64,000 nucleotides of DNA, taken from the NCBI GenBank assembly GCA_037074615.1, contig CM073545.1:19114001-19178000 (forward strand), in the 5' to 3' direction. The DNA comes from Leucaena leucocephala. Lineage: Eukaryota; Streptophyta; Magnoliopsida; Fabales; Fabaceae. The notes under the pieces were generated by a model that did no database searches, was not told the origin of the DNA, and saw nothing but the letters and a program-made list of their open reading frames with translations. Position 1 is the stretch's first letter, and the number at the start of each line of letters is the position of its first letter. Below are positions 51,227 to 64,000 of this stretch, one piece after another. The position numbers and the translations under genes were made by a program.

Positions 51227-54200
51227 TCACCAAGAGAAGGGGCTAGAACCTAGCAAAAATATCTCGTTCTCGACATCTTTCACCCATTGACAAACCCGAT
51301 TGCAAGCCTTTATTGCCGAGGCCTGCACATGCTCATTAATGCTCCAATAGTTAGGTTTCATCAAACAAGTGCGGCAAAATTTGATATTTCTTTTAATATC
51401 AACAACATTATATAAGACGACATGTTTATCAATGGAATCACTGAAACATGTCTAATCATGTTGATTTGTATACCAAAATTTCAATAAGATAAGCATCGTT
51501 AGAGTCTCTCGAACAGATGCTTGTCAATCTAGTAAATCTTGAAAATGGAAACAAACAAAAATTCTTAGATGGGGTAGAAACACAATTGTTAATGCGAAAT
51601 ATTACTTGGTTTGCATGTTGATACTTTTCAATGATAACGGATTTCGAAAAATGAAAGCATAAACTATACCTTGTCTGCAAGGGGATCAAAGGCTGCATAA
51701 AGTTCAAAATCCTGTGTCACCCAACAGAGAAGAACTGCAACACGAAAATGAGTCAGTAGAATTTTGTAGATGCTTAATTGAGCCTGTAAACATAATGAAA
51801 CTTTATGATCCCTAGCTACAAGTATAGAATGATTTATATACATGCATATATTAAACTAACAAGTGATAATAATGAAATACAATAAATGTTACCATAGTTT
51901 TCATCTCTTCTAAATTGAGTTTTGTGCGGCCCAACTCCTTTATCATGCATAGATGCAAAAAGTTTCTGGTAAGCTCTATACAGTCTGCAACAATGAAAGC
52001 TAGTTATGCTACAAGAAATAAGGAAAAAAATTTAAAGACAAAAATGTAGCAAAACTACAAAGGACATGCATAAGAGGTGAACAGAGTCACTATTAAGTTT
52101 ATCACCTTTTCTGCTGCGGAGGAGTGTTAATTGGAGACGAGAACTCTGAAGAAACATATTGATCTAGATATATACTGCGATATATGAAATGCCACAACCC
52201 AGCAGGACCACCAACACCAAGATAAGGTTCCTTCAACCTCTCAAGAGACTCTGTTGGAGGCTTGTGCTGGCCTAGATGAGGAGATGATTCAGAACGGGTT
52301 AAAGGGTCAACAAGCAGATCCTCAATGTGCATACCACCATCTATCAAGGATCTCTGAACTTCACTAAGGACATTTGATTTCAAAAGGACCATTTCAATAC
52401 GAATCCTGTAAATTTGCAAGAAAATTTCTAAGCCATGCAAGTCAATAACTACATTTTGAGATCTATATCTTGCCATATACTAATATGCTATTAGCTCCTA
52501 CTTTTTTCCAATTCGTTTTTCTTGTTTATGGGAAAAACTTGTGTATTTTATATAAAAAATATTATACTTTTGCCAAAAAGAAGTTTCCACTGTGGTTATA
52601 TATGCAAAGTTACACTGTACACCCTAATTCCAACAATATCAGTGGTCAGATTATTAACCACCATTTACCTACAATCCTTGAGATGATAAAAGGCATCTGA
52701 ACTAGTGGTTAGCAACATCAAGTATGTGTCAGCCTGCCACAAAAATGCATCAACTTTGTCAATCAAGTTTGCCACAAAAATTTAAAACATACAGTAAGAA
52801 AAAAGCAAATTGTGTATGATAACCAAATCACTCACATCAAAATAATGGATATAGGCATACAAGAATGCAAAAGGATTATATCTTGGCAAGCAAACTGGAG
52901 AAAATGATTCTGATGTCCTGCAGAAAGTGCAATAAAAATAAATAAGAAAGTACACAATCTATAAAAGCAATTAAATCTGCATCTTAACAATTAAGTCCGA
53001 AGTCCAAACAATTTGCTAATGCAAAATATATAACTTCATCTACCAAAATAAACAAATGAAATAACAACAGATGAAGAGCATATTATATCATTGAACCAAC
53101 TGTGTGATGCAGTATGTAAATAGAAACTTGCCAGTTCTACTTGCCTAAAGGATTCTGAGGACATCACAAAATTGGCAAGTAGCAGCATATCATCTGGATG
53201 AAGAGAAGCTTTCTGAGCACCAACAAGACTGACTACCTACATTCAACCTTCCATATGTTATTGTATGTCAGGATATTGTTAAGGTGAGATTAAGCAAAGA
53301 GTCAACCTTGTGCCTGCTCATTAGTATTGCAAACAAAACACCTGAATCAGCAACATCTTGCAAGATAGCGCCGGCAGCTTGCCTTGTAGCATATGCAAGA
53401 GGGAGACAAGTATAGGCATGAAGAAATGTAGCTGGATTCCTGGAATAGGCATACAAATAAAAAATCAGTTAAGAGATTCGCATCCCAAGATGTATGATTT
53501 TTTTACGAGTGGGCAAGCATGTAGAGAAACAAACCAACTGAAAGAATGTATAAGAGAAGAGAAGACAATGTCTGTTCCTCCAAGCAGTGGTGTCATGTCA
53601 AACTTTGGGTTCTTCTCAAAACATCTGTTCACTGACTTTGTTAAGATAACTAGCATCTGCATATCAATCGCAGGGCTGTATCATATAACCACCAGAACTT
53701 AACTTGTCCATCTAAATGAAATGATGTATTATTTACTAGTAGCTCCAGAAACAACAGAAGCAGAAGATGGAGGCATGGTCAAGTGAGCATATCAATCCAA
53801 AACAATATCATGATAATAACTCAACCCTACCTGATCATAAATAAGCTCCAATTGCCCTTTTAATGACTCATAAGGTTCTTCTGTGCAGCTGATGCAAACT
53901 AAGTAAATTGGTCCTTTCACCAGAAAAACCACCTGTACCAAAATTTCAAACTAAGATTTCACATACCAAAGTTAAGAAATTGCTTCATACATTCTTCTGC
54001 TACAATAGTGTCAGATGCCGGCCATTTACTGTAATACTCCTTCCAATCCTAGGTATTAGACCTCATTTTTAGTGTAAATTGCACTACAAAGTAGCTTGGC
54101 ACCTCAAGACTTCACCTTCAACCTTAAGGCTCAATATTTCCAAAATACTGAACTAATGAAGGTGAAGATTGAAGAATCAATGGCAATGAGGCAACGCCAA

Positions 54201-55750
54201 GGAAGCACCTTTTAGGACTGAAATCTCTAATGGCGCTTGTAAGGCAATAAGTTTTCTAATGCGTGATGAAGGGAAATTCTAAAAGACAATGTGCTTCTCA
54301 TATTTTTCAAGTTTTATCCATTTTATAGCATCCCTACCATATCTTGTCTGATTCAATTTTTTAAAAAAAAAAAAGAAATCTGATACGCCAGGGAAACATA
54401 CCCGGACATATCCAAGGTGTATCAATGTTGGATACATATCCAACACTAGTTTAGTACTCAGGATGAAAACACATATCTATGCTTCGGTGCTCAAAGGAAA
54501 CCATATCTAAAAACCTTCACATTGAAAAACACAATTAAATTGTAAACAAGTGCCCAGACCTGATGCTTTCCAGCCCTCAACAATTTGACCCGGTCACCCC
54601 TATAAACAGAAAATGTTGGAAAAGGCCCTTATAAGTTGAATTCATATAATACACATACCAAACTGGAGTATCAGTTATTGAGAAGCTATTAGGTTAAAAT
54701 ACAACTAGATAGGAGCATCTACACACCCGTCCTCTACAAAGGAAATTATTGCTTGCAAAGTAGCTGAAAATCCTGCAAGCTTGTGTTCATCCCCATATCT
54801 GGAAGGAAACAGAAATATGTGGCACAGGATGTAAGAGACGAGAGCAAGACGTTTAAGGATCAAACCAAATGGCGAGATGAACAGAAAGTGAAGGAAGCCA
54901 ATGAGAGGAGTATTCAAACACTACCTCGAATATATTGGTTTGCCAGAATTACTCAGAATAAAAAAATGCTTCTTCCTTTTCCTCCATGATATGGAAGCAT
55001 CATCCTGCACTTTATTCAATACAGAGACGAATGCATAAATTTGAGAAGGGCTTAATTTATGTACAAACCTCGCTTCAATTAAAAACGAAGTTCATCTTCT
55101 GCGTCAAACGAATTTCAAAGTGCAATAGTACCAAAAGGGAGGCACTAAGATGTATACACGAGTAGAGTCCACCCAATTGTTCTTACCAAGAACATGCAGG
55201 CAATATCTCCAATAAATTACAAGGTTCTCATACCAACGATTAAAAAATAAATGACATGTATATTGACGATACATACCTCATCTACATGTCGTTTCGCAGG
55301 AAGCCAAGAAGTGTGGGAATCAGAGACTTCGTCGACTACAACATCATTCCCCGTCTCCTCAATTTCATCCTGCTCAACAACGTCGCCAATTACCGAGCCG
55401 CTTGTCGCGCTGCTACTGCCCCTTTCACCAGCATACCCACTACTGCTAGGGCTGGACAACCCATCCATCTCGAGCTCCGAAGCGGTCCTCCCCCATAGAA
55501 CATCGCAGTCGGCAGACTCCCTAACCTCACCAATTTCATCAGCAGGAACTGAATTGCGCTGAACTTGTTCCTCCATTGCAAATTGAGTGTTCTGATTGAC
55601 GGACTCGAGGACGACACCGTTTGTTTCTTGATGCGCCGATGGTTCGCCATCGGAAACAGACAATGTGACCGAAGCCAATTGTTCTTCAACCGATTGAGGG
55701 TTGGGGTGGAGGTCATGGTCGGAGGCGGAAGAACCCGTATCGGAGGGCAT
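51227..55750 (-). CDS. MON1: Vacuolar fusion protein MON1
   Basis: MON1 with CCZ1 forms the guanine-nucleotide exchange factor that activates RAB7 on late endosomes and drives Rab5-to-Rab7 conversion before vacuole fusion. Fourteen exons: 55277-55750, 54925-55004, 54727-54798, 54560-54599, 53831-53932, 53535-53656, 53307-53439, 53145-53236, 52836-52917, 52669-52733, 52106-52405, 51893-51984, 51670-51734, 51227-51322, totalling 605 codons (604 aa), all in phase. Residues 1-155 are acidic and Ser-rich; then come [76 protein letters not shown] and the end [10 protein letters not shown], all MON1 landmarks. Start chosen at MPSDTGSS; an in-frame ATG at 55789 would add 13 residues. Intron 8 uses a GC donor. 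Confidence 0.96.
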
Positions 55751-58065
55751 CTGCAGGCAATTTTTCGTTGCTATAGTTGGAAATCGCAATCAGGTTTTGA
55801 TTTTCTGATGGATGTGTGATTGCTTTGCGAATTTGAAATCTTGGGCTGCCAGTCGCAGGAGCTGCTTGGCTGGTTCTGCGCGTTTCTGACCAGTAGGTGG
55901 ATGCGCTCGTTGCAGCCAGGATCCGACTTGACCCTCTCTCGCCTTTCCGAAACCCGAATAACCCAACAGAGTAATTGACCCGGATCGAGAGCTTTTGGGT
56001 TTTAAGGACATGGGTTTAGACCCGAATAACCCAACAGACTAATTGACCCGGATCGATAGCTTTTGGGTTTTAAGGACATGGGCTGCAAGGAGCCCACAAT
56101 AGTAATTCGCTTTCCATTAGCTCAGTTTTGATGTAATTCGGCAAAAAGAAAAAAGAAAAGTGTTTGATGTTTGATGCGTGATCTTTTAAAAATATTTTGT
56201 TAATTTTAAATTTGAAGCGTGTTTTTTTAAAAAAATAATAAGTAGTAATGATGATTCCATAAGTTTATCTAATGGTTATTGGGCTTAATCCCCACGAAGT
56301 AGAAAATTTATGGGAGGAAGCCTTGGGTCTAAGGTGATTTGTTTTGAGGGATATATTTCATACGTGTTTCACCGACCCCAACTCTTCATTGCAGATTTTG
56401 TCGGCTAAGGCTTGTTTTGTTGCGCGAAATGACCCGATGCCAATTGACAGAGATCACTCCGCAGAAATTTTAAATTAAAAGGCAAAAGAGAAAAGAGATT
56501 AGAAGGAAAGGGAAGAATCATGTGACGACAAAGCAGTCCTGAGCTCTCAGTCAACTATGCCTATTTTTGGTCGAACATCCATGTTGGACGGTGTTGCCCT
56601 CAACCAGTAAAGCTGTCTGCCCTTAAATGTCAACCAGCCATTTTCCACAACCTTTGAAGTTTGAACTCATTGCACGCCTGCATGCTGCATCAGTTCCCTC
56701 TAAAAAGAAAAGTTGCAACTGCACTAAAATTACGCTCTTAATGCTCGTTTTCTTTTCTCCCAGATGAATTCCAATGCTGCCGGCTATCTCAAACAAAAGA
56801 ACCCTGTCTACTGATTAATTAGACTATAATATTGATATAAATTAACTGGGATTATTCTTCTAATATCGCTCGGTGTATGCCAATAAACTCAATTTAACTA
56901 ATAATGAATAATTATGATGCTTGATTATAGTTAGAGCAGCTAATTCGGGTTTAGCCCGATAATCAACCTGAATAGGTTTAAAAGATTATGGTCTAGTTTA
57001 AAAATTCACAGTATTTTGTTGTTATAATCGAGCTTTTTAGGCAAAGCTGAAAAGATCATTCAAGTTTAGGCCTGCCCGAATACCCGCACCAGTTCTCTCT
57101 TTGCCTTTCTGCGCTCTGAGGTGAGTTTAACTGGAGTTACGAGAGGAAGAAAACGAGGAATGAAAGAAGACACAATAGAAGGTTATCTTTTATTTTTAAA
57201 AATGCAAAGATCTTTTGAGAATACGTTAACTATTAAAATTAATTAATAAGATTGTAACAGAATAAAGATATAAATAAATTAAAAAATATACTAGTTATCG
57301 ATTTTTTTATACGAGATAATCATTATAACAAATTAACGATTACGCAACTTGCCTCCGTTCATGCTACCCAATCTACTCCTAATGCCTACCAATTATCTTC
57401 ACTACACTGTGTGTCACGAGAAATTTGATCCGAACAGACCCATCCTGTAGAACCAGACATTTGCATTTTTTTCGATTTCACAAATTAAATTAAAATCATA
57501 TAATATATTTTGAGGCTCTCAAAGGAAAAGGAGAAAACAGACAATTATTTATGATGGAGTGGATCCCATTAATAATATTAACAGGGTTTTATCAAAGGGA
57601 TGGGACGAATTAGACAATTAGCCATGACCTCGTGGGAGTCGTTTTCATGTAGCAATAGGCTTAGGTCCCAGGCCTAAACTCAACAACATCAATGCCCCAA
57701 CCCCACCAATCATTGAACCACCCAGCCCACACCTTCCACTCGTTCCCCTGCCACCATGGCCCCACCACCCCTACTACTCTTTCCCCATTTTGGATTTCGA
57801 TTCTTCAGTTCAATTCAAGGGAGTACCATAACTGACTCATCCGACAAATTCGGTCTGCAATTTGGGTCCAAATCATACCCGGGAAAATCTTCACGATTTC
57901 CCCTTTGAATCCCCGTACAAACTCAGATTTCTAATCATCAATCAATACAAATCTTGTAACTTGAAACCTCTCTTTCTCATCGGGAATACACTAATACTCG
58001 CAAAAAACAAAACATCAGGAGGGACAAAAAAATTAATCTGGACTTTGTCGTTGTTGCCCGAAGAA
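55751..58065. other. MON1 promoter and spacer to S40 gene
   Basis: It holds the MON1 leader and promoter, including a 68-base tandem repeat at 55952-56082, and AT-rich DNA. The part near 57850-58065 is probably the 3' UTR of the S40 gene. No further gene seen. Confidence 0.6.
55952..56082. repeat. 68-base tandem duplication upstream of MON1
   Basis: The unit starting ACCCGAATAACCCAACAGA occurs at 55952 and again at 56020, with only two clear mismatches over about 63 bases (CAGAG/CAGAC and CGAGA/CGATA). It begins about 200 bases upstream of the MON1 start codon. Confidence 0.95.
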
Positions 58066-58572
58066 CTAGTCCTCGAACCCGGTTTTGGCCCAAATCGCAT
58101 TTCGGACCCTGCTGAGATCTCGTCCCTTCAGAGTCCTCCCCACCCCTTCGTGCACGGACAATGAGGCCATCCTCGTCCTCGCCAGAAACTCGTGCGGAGG
58201 CACCCGCCCGCTACCTCCTTCACATCCATCGTCACTCTCGTCATCGTCGTCGATGCTGTCTTTCCTCCGATTCTCTCTGTAATCCTGTCCGAGGATCTTT
58301 GACCAGTCCGGAATGTTGACCGGGAGCGACGACGGAGTCCCGGCGGTACGGCCTCCGGGATCCGATAGCTTGGACGAAGACGATTTCCTGCCCAATCGGG
58401 AGGCGTGAATGGGATTGCGGAACTCCGGCGAGTTGTTGCGAGTCGAGTTGTAAATGTCAGACTCGTCGAATTCAAAGATGGAATCGGAAGCCATGGGTGG
58501 GGAATCTCTGTCTCTGTCCCCGGGGAGGAAACGGTAGCTTGGTCTGGCTAAGTAGCCCTTACTGGTCGCCAT
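58066..58572 (-). CDS. S40-type senescence regulator (DUF584)
   Basis: Single-exon gene of 169 codons (168 aa). Members of the S40/DUF584 family are small plant nuclear proteins linked to leaf senescence; the molecular action is not established. Hallmarks are the N-terminal MATSKGYLARPSYRFLP, a central IPDWSKIL, an acidic DDDDESDD stretch near residue 110, and the C-terminal VPPHEFLARTRMASLSVHEG followed by VGRTLKGRDLSRVRNAIW. Start taken at the ATG at 58572. A TATA-like motif lies about 150 bases upstream. Length and motifs agree with an intact member. Confidence 0.93.
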   Translation of the reverse strand: MATSKGYLARPSYRFLPGDRDRDSPPMASDSIFEFDESDIYNSTRNNSPEFRNPIHASRLGRKSSSSKLSDPGGRTAGTPSSLPVNIPDWSKILGQDYRENRRKDSIDDDDESDDGCEGGSGRVPPHEFLARTRMASLSVHEGVGRTLKGRDLSRVRNAIWAKTGFED

Positions 58573-58716
58573 TTCCAATCAGAGTTACAGATTTGATTCT
58601 GGTGCAGTTAGTTTCACCGCTCCTTCCTTCCTTCTCCGTGCGATGGCCTGTGTCTGTGTTTTCTGATCGTTAATGGGTTTCTAGTTTATCATGCATCTCC
58701 AACTCCGTTACTTATG

Positions 58717-58727
58717 CTTTTTATAAA
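58717..58727 (-). promoter_or_regulatory. Possible TATA box of the S40 gene
   Basis: TTTATAAAAAG on the minus strand, 145-155 bases upstream of the start codon. Position and sequence fit a plant TATA box; no other support. Confidence 0.4.
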
Positions 58728-61700
58728 GGCCCAGTGGCCTTTAAAAAAATTATTATTTTTTTTTTAAAAGAAAAGGTTGGGTCGCATTATGGATAAGGCT
58801 CCATCTCTCTCATTCTCCGCACCTTCATCTCTGCGAAATTACCACTACACCCAAATAAAAAATTATTCGGTCCTCTTAATTTTGCTTTGTAGAGTAATAT
58901 TCTAAACTCAACTTAGTTCTTTCTTTCTTAAATTAAATTGACGTCAATTTAACAGCATTCTTCCTTTTGCCTAACGTAACGCTGTGAATGAACATAGCCT
59001 CTTGATTTCAATTCAATTTCCGTTAATTTATGAACCGAAGAGTTCAGACGGTAAGTTTGAAAGAAAAAGGTTTTCTTTTTGTTACTTTTTTCCTCCTAAA
59101 CACAACTAATATATAACTGAAATAAACCATATCCATTTTTTCCCGTTTTAATAGGGGAAGAAGGTCTTGATATTCCGTACTTTATTATCAACGGCAAGTA
59201 GATGGGACACGTCGAGAGAGAAGTAATGAACAGTGAGGGGATGGGTGACAAGTGGGAGGGGCAGAGGAGGGTAGTTCAGGTGAAGCGAATTCGTCTCTTA
59301 CGAGAAAGGATTGAATAGCAGGGTACAATCAGTCTATAAAGTTGTCGCGACGCGATGGAGTGGGGTGTTCCGTTCACCTGACATGGTTCCAGGAAATAGG
59401 GCAAAAACGTTCCAGTTTAGACGATCGAGGATGGGGACACGTGGAAGCCAGCAATGACGATGGCACGTGAAATAGGGCCCACTTCCTCCCACTCGGATCT
59501 GGCGCACAATAGCCCTTCCTGACGGCTGGTCCCGACCTGATGATATATCTGTCCTCCCAAAAGCGACACACGATATTATCCTCGTTTTATCGTGCACCCA
59601 ATTGCCATGCGCCAGTTTATGAGTTGGATTCAAGTTTGATGGTTGAACTGTTGAAGTGTGGAACGCATACGTATCATCAATCCATCGGGCGCTGTGAAGG
59701 GAACCCATATTGTTCTCTTTATTCTTATTTGTAAATGTAAATTCTTATTTACAAATCTGAAAATTATAAATATAAACTTGGAAACCGTAAATAATCAATA
59801 CAGTGTCAATATTTATTTGTTATAAGAAAATATATTTTTTACGGTCGTTTCACTGCTCTTGGCAAAACATCCCTTTGTGTGTTCTTAATTTTGATCCCCG
59901 AGGAAGCATGTTCTACTTACGAGAAAAGTGCAGATAATCACTTTTAAGTTGTTTGGGATGGCGTTCGAGCCATCTCAAACCGACTTCTAGACTTTTAGAT
60001 ATAAAAAGTACTTCTTGAATTTTTTACGTATAATATAATTAAAAATTAATTTTAATTTTAAATGTAAATTTTATTTTTTATATTTAATATTTTTTTAAAA
60101 ATTATCTTTGTTAATACTCTTTTTATAATAATAGTAAAAGAATGATGTATAGAGTTAAAAAATATAATTAATATGATTTATAAAAAAATATCATATTAAC
60201 TAATTGATTTAATTAATTTTTCTAATTTAATTAAATTAGTTAAATATATTATATATTTAGAATTAATAATTTAGACTCAATAAAAAAATTGATGTTTAAC
60301 ATAATTTTGGGAATAACTGATTTTTTATTTAAAAGTCAATTTAAATTTAAAATAACTTTTTCTACTTTTTAGTTTATAATTTTTTACCTTCTTAACTATG
60401 TGTTAAATCCATTTTATTTTAGAATATCTAATCAAGATATAAATTATATTATACTTCTATCCCAACTAAGGTTTGCAAAAGTAAAATGGAATAAAAATAA
60501 CTTTTACCCTAATTATTTTGAATCTCCGTTCATATTATAGTCTTATAGCTGTGCAAACTTTGTACGCATACGCGGCGAATAAGCCAGTATTATTTTGCTG
60601 GCACAATTGTATAGAGTCCAGGATCCCAGAGAAGAAGAGAGTGGCTATGGAGATTATGCTGGACTCCACAGCGAATATAAAATTGATGGTTATTGTGGTT
60701 TTAAATGTCAATTTTTCTTTTTATTTTTCCCCTTTGAAAAAAAAAAAGCATTCTAAAACTAGTTTGAATTTAATTTCTTTTGGACGATGGTAACAAATTC
60801 CAATCAAAAGAAAGGGACCCCCCCCCCCAACCCAAATCCCTTGATGTTTTATTGATTATGAACAAAATAGGGTCGACGGTGAGATTGGAAGTACAACATT
60901 GACAGCAAGAGCAATTAATGTAGAAGCATATCAAATGGATTATTCCCTCGTACAATAATTAAATTAAAATAATATACTTTGGGTATACGGAGCATATATG
61001 CCACAATAATCAAGCCCTAGCTAATACAATCCTTTCATAGGCATATATCCATTTCAAGATTGAATGGTTATCTTGTGCATACTATATTACGTGTTTTGAG
61101 TGATGACTGAGATTATTAAAAATATAAAATGATTAGCGTTTCAATTTTTTACTATTCTTATTTTTAATATAAAATTTAATTTATATTAAAAATAAAATTT
61201 ATATTAAAAACATGTGAGATAATAAATTAAATAATGGCTTACTAGTGGCCATGGACAAAATGTATAACCCGCGATGGTTTCGCTGTAAATTTTATAAAAT
61301 ATTGCTTCCATGAACAGCAGACAGATGGCACGTGATTCTGCACGTGTGCGTGTGTGTTTTTTGAGGATGCGATGCAAATACATGAAACATGTTTTCTCAT
61401 GTTTGACACTCGCTTTTCTAAAGGGATCCATGCAATTCTTTTATACCCATTGACCGTCAATGATTTGTCCGGATTTTATGAATTTTGCAATTTTTTTCTT
61501 CATTTTACGGTAATATTTGTTTAAAAAATAATTACGGTTAACAATAACCCCTATTATGTTTAGTATATATATTCCGTACAACTTAAAGTATCTGCCTTAC
61601 TGTCGAATTCGCAAGTTAACTTTTTAAGTTTATACTTTTTTATTTTTACGCTGATAACTTATAAATTCGTGTAAATTTATTATTAAAATTATGTAAATAT

Positions 61701-64000
61701 TTTTTAGATTTAATTATATTTAGTATTTTTGTATATGAGTTTTATGTAAATTCCTTTGTTAAGCATAATAAACTATGGAAGCCTTCTTTCGCCAACAATA
61801 ATAACTCCTGGACGTTGATAGTTTTAATTCAATAATTTGGATTTAAAGTATATTTAAATTAAATTATTATCACTTTTGACATTTTAATTATTCAATCATA
61901 TGCATTTACTGACTATTTATTGATAGATTGAAGTGATTGCTATTTTAAGAAAATCAATAAATATTTTGTGTATCTATGTTTCTTAATTTGTATAAAGGAG
62001 CTCATTAACTTCTGCATCCATGATAGTGGGAGAGTCTAAAGGGGCAAAGACGCTCAACGCAGATATTTGAACCTCTGGCTTATTTTGATTCGAGTCTCAC
62101 TCAGGCTATAACTCTTGATTTTTTTGTTTTTTATACGAAAGGAGTTCATCACAATTACATTTCCCCCCCGATACCTGTTCACAATTGCATATTCACATGC
62201 TATCATCGTAGTTATTTCGACTACGACTGAGTTGGGAATTTAAACGACGTTAGCCACTGATGATAATAAACAGAGAAAATATATTCATACGCAGTCTTAT
62301 ATAAAATTATTAAATATCGAAAATACCTATTCAATTTAACAGCGAATAAATGCATGATAAATATTAACGAAAGCAACCTGGGAAAAGGGCACACGACTCC
62401 CTGCTCTCTTTTCATATTGCCGACAAGAATCAATACTTCGAAATAATCTTTTAAATTAGGTAATGGTATCAGCGTTATCTGGAAAATAATATTCTCCAAC
62501 ATTCCATCAAGAATATAAAATAAAAATTATTATCGCTCTTTAATTTCCCGCGAGAATCTAATCAAAGAGAAAATACCTGTAGATATTGCCCAGCAAACTT
62601 ATACATATATGGCTAAATAAAATCAAACTCTAACCACCTAATCCTTTTTTTAAAAATAAAATAAATAATCTTTTAACTGTCATCCATATTTTATTTATTT
62701 ATTTTTTACTAAGGTCATAATATATCTCCAATCTTAAATAATACTCGTAAAAATATATTTATATATATTATTTATTAACAAAATTCTTATATTAACGTGA
62801 ATATTTTACTTTATTTTTACAATCTAATTTCTTAATATCATATAGATATTCATGTTACATACACGTGTGTGGGTATATATTTTTAGAACAATAGCGAAAT
62901 TATTATTATGTCACTAGTGGTGACATGGTCGAATTCTAGAAGCATACCCTATATTTATGGTTATGTAAATCCGTCTATCTCTAGATTTTCATCTCATATA
63001 TTAAGTGAAAGTTATATGTGTATATAATGTGTGTGGATGTGGAATACCGAATACGTATGAGGGGATTGATTGGAGTTGCATTTTGGGAGGATTTGCGTGC
63101 CACTAATGAAATCATCATCTAGAAGGAAAGGCTAAGAATGCTTATACGTTGCTTGCAGCTTTTGATCAGTGGGCTTTGGTTTCAACCATTAAATAGTAAA
63201 AAGGCATCAAAACTAGGATATACGTTGTACAGATCAAACCTCATACCACTTCATCCACTTAATGCGATTCCTGCTTTTTTCCATGTTGTAGTGGGACGCT
63301 TATGGAGATTCCTCTTACTGCATTATTTTAATTCACTCCCTAGTTAATTCCATCATTCCCACTCTCTCTCTCTTTAATTTCCTGTCCTCTTGTTAGTTAT
63401 TTTCACAGATTAACCCAAATTGCGTAGCTGTGTCTTATTGTTTGTCCAGCAAGTTGATGTGCTTTTTTAAGGAAACAATGGATGCTCGTGTTTCATATCT
63501 CCATGTGATTTGCACTCTTAAAGAGAGAAATTAAAGTTGCGTGATTATTATTAATCTGAAGATTTTGCATCTGGTAATTCAAAACTGTGGGGGGAGAATA
63601 TTGGATGTATCCGATTATGCTAGAGAGACGAGGAACCCTTGGATCTAGCTTTATTATTGATTGATTATTATATTAATTTCCTGATCTGTTGCAGATCGAC
63701 GTAATCTGAAATATCTAACATCAAATAATTAATTAGATCTCTCTCTCTCATGTTCTTCCCCACACCCCCAAAAAAAGGGCTGGTATAGAGATGACATGAA
63801 ATAATAAAATTACAACTTTGGCCCTTATTGCCCATCTTTCCCATTAAGAGGCCTGCCTATTAGGGGCATGCTTTATGCCATTCTGCATCATCCACAGGCT
63901 TCCCCCAATCCCCACAAAAAGCTCTCCTGTTGGTCACTTTCACTTTTTGTTCGTCATCATTCATTTATTTGAATATTATTTTCTCTATGAACATGATTAA
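58728..64000. other. Intergenic region to the right edge
   Basis: AT-rich DNA with the S40 promoter at its left. Short open frames (60518-60793, 62221-62502, 63138-63347) show no recognisable domain. There is a C10 run near 60819. I see no gene, tRNA or miRNA precursor. Confidence 0.5.

Noticed and set aside
53937..54559. Possible older repeat inside a MON1 intron
   Set aside because: Some phrases look repetitive (GGATACATATCCAACAC) but I found neither ends nor direct repeats.
62060..62110. TTCGAGTCTCAC as a tRNA T-arm
   Set aside because: No acceptor stem, D-arm or anticodon arm can be drawn around it.
1..64000. CRISPR arrays, operons, bacterial insertion sequences, viral genes
   Set aside because: None seen; all supported genes are plant nuclear genes.

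Overview
The window is nuclear DNA of a flowering plant, probably a eudicot. Genes are spread over many exons with GT-AG introns, intergenic DNA is AT-rich and carries microsatellites and small transposons, and every recognisable protein is a plant family member. I cannot name the species.

Layout, left to right. 1-1589 (+): 3' part of an auxin response factor of the ARF10/ARF16 clade with a near-perfect miR160 target site. 6317-6556 (-): a broken copy of the ubiquitin-like gene UBL5/Hub1. 7019-14317 (-): complete 19-exon gene for a SAPS-domain (SIT4/PP6-associated) phosphatase regulatory subunit, 848 aa. 17401-23043 and 24846-30677 (-): two tandem REVOLUTA-type HD-ZIP III genes with the same 18-exon structure, each with an intron-split miR166 site. 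The right copy is intact (842 aa). The left copy lacks one base in exon 6, which breaks the frame inside the START domain. 30.7-43.8 kb: gene-poor, with several short non-autonomous repeats. 43811-47096 (-): DRB2/3/5-type double-stranded RNA-binding protein, 3 exons, 395 aa. 51227-55750 (-): MON1, 14 exons, 604 aa. 58066-58572 (-): single-exon S40/DUF584 senescence regulator, 168 aa. 58.6-64 kb: no gene seen.

The genes do not form an operon or obvious pathway cluster. One theme does recur: ARF10/16 (miR160 target), both HD-ZIP III genes (miR166 targets) and DRB2 (small-RNA biogenesis) all belong to small-RNA-controlled leaf, vascular and meristem development. The most informative locus is the HD-ZIP III tandem pair. 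The duplication unit is about 7 kb and includes promoter and leader. Insertions private to one copy (a Stowaway-like MITE in copy B; a tiny SINE remnant and an AT-rich block in copy A) date them after the duplication. Copy A combines a frameshift with extra amino-acid drift but keeps its splice sites and miR166 site.

Exon coordinates were worked out by eye from splice motifs, phase and family knowledge. All seven gene models close in frame except HD-ZIP III copy A. No database search was run.
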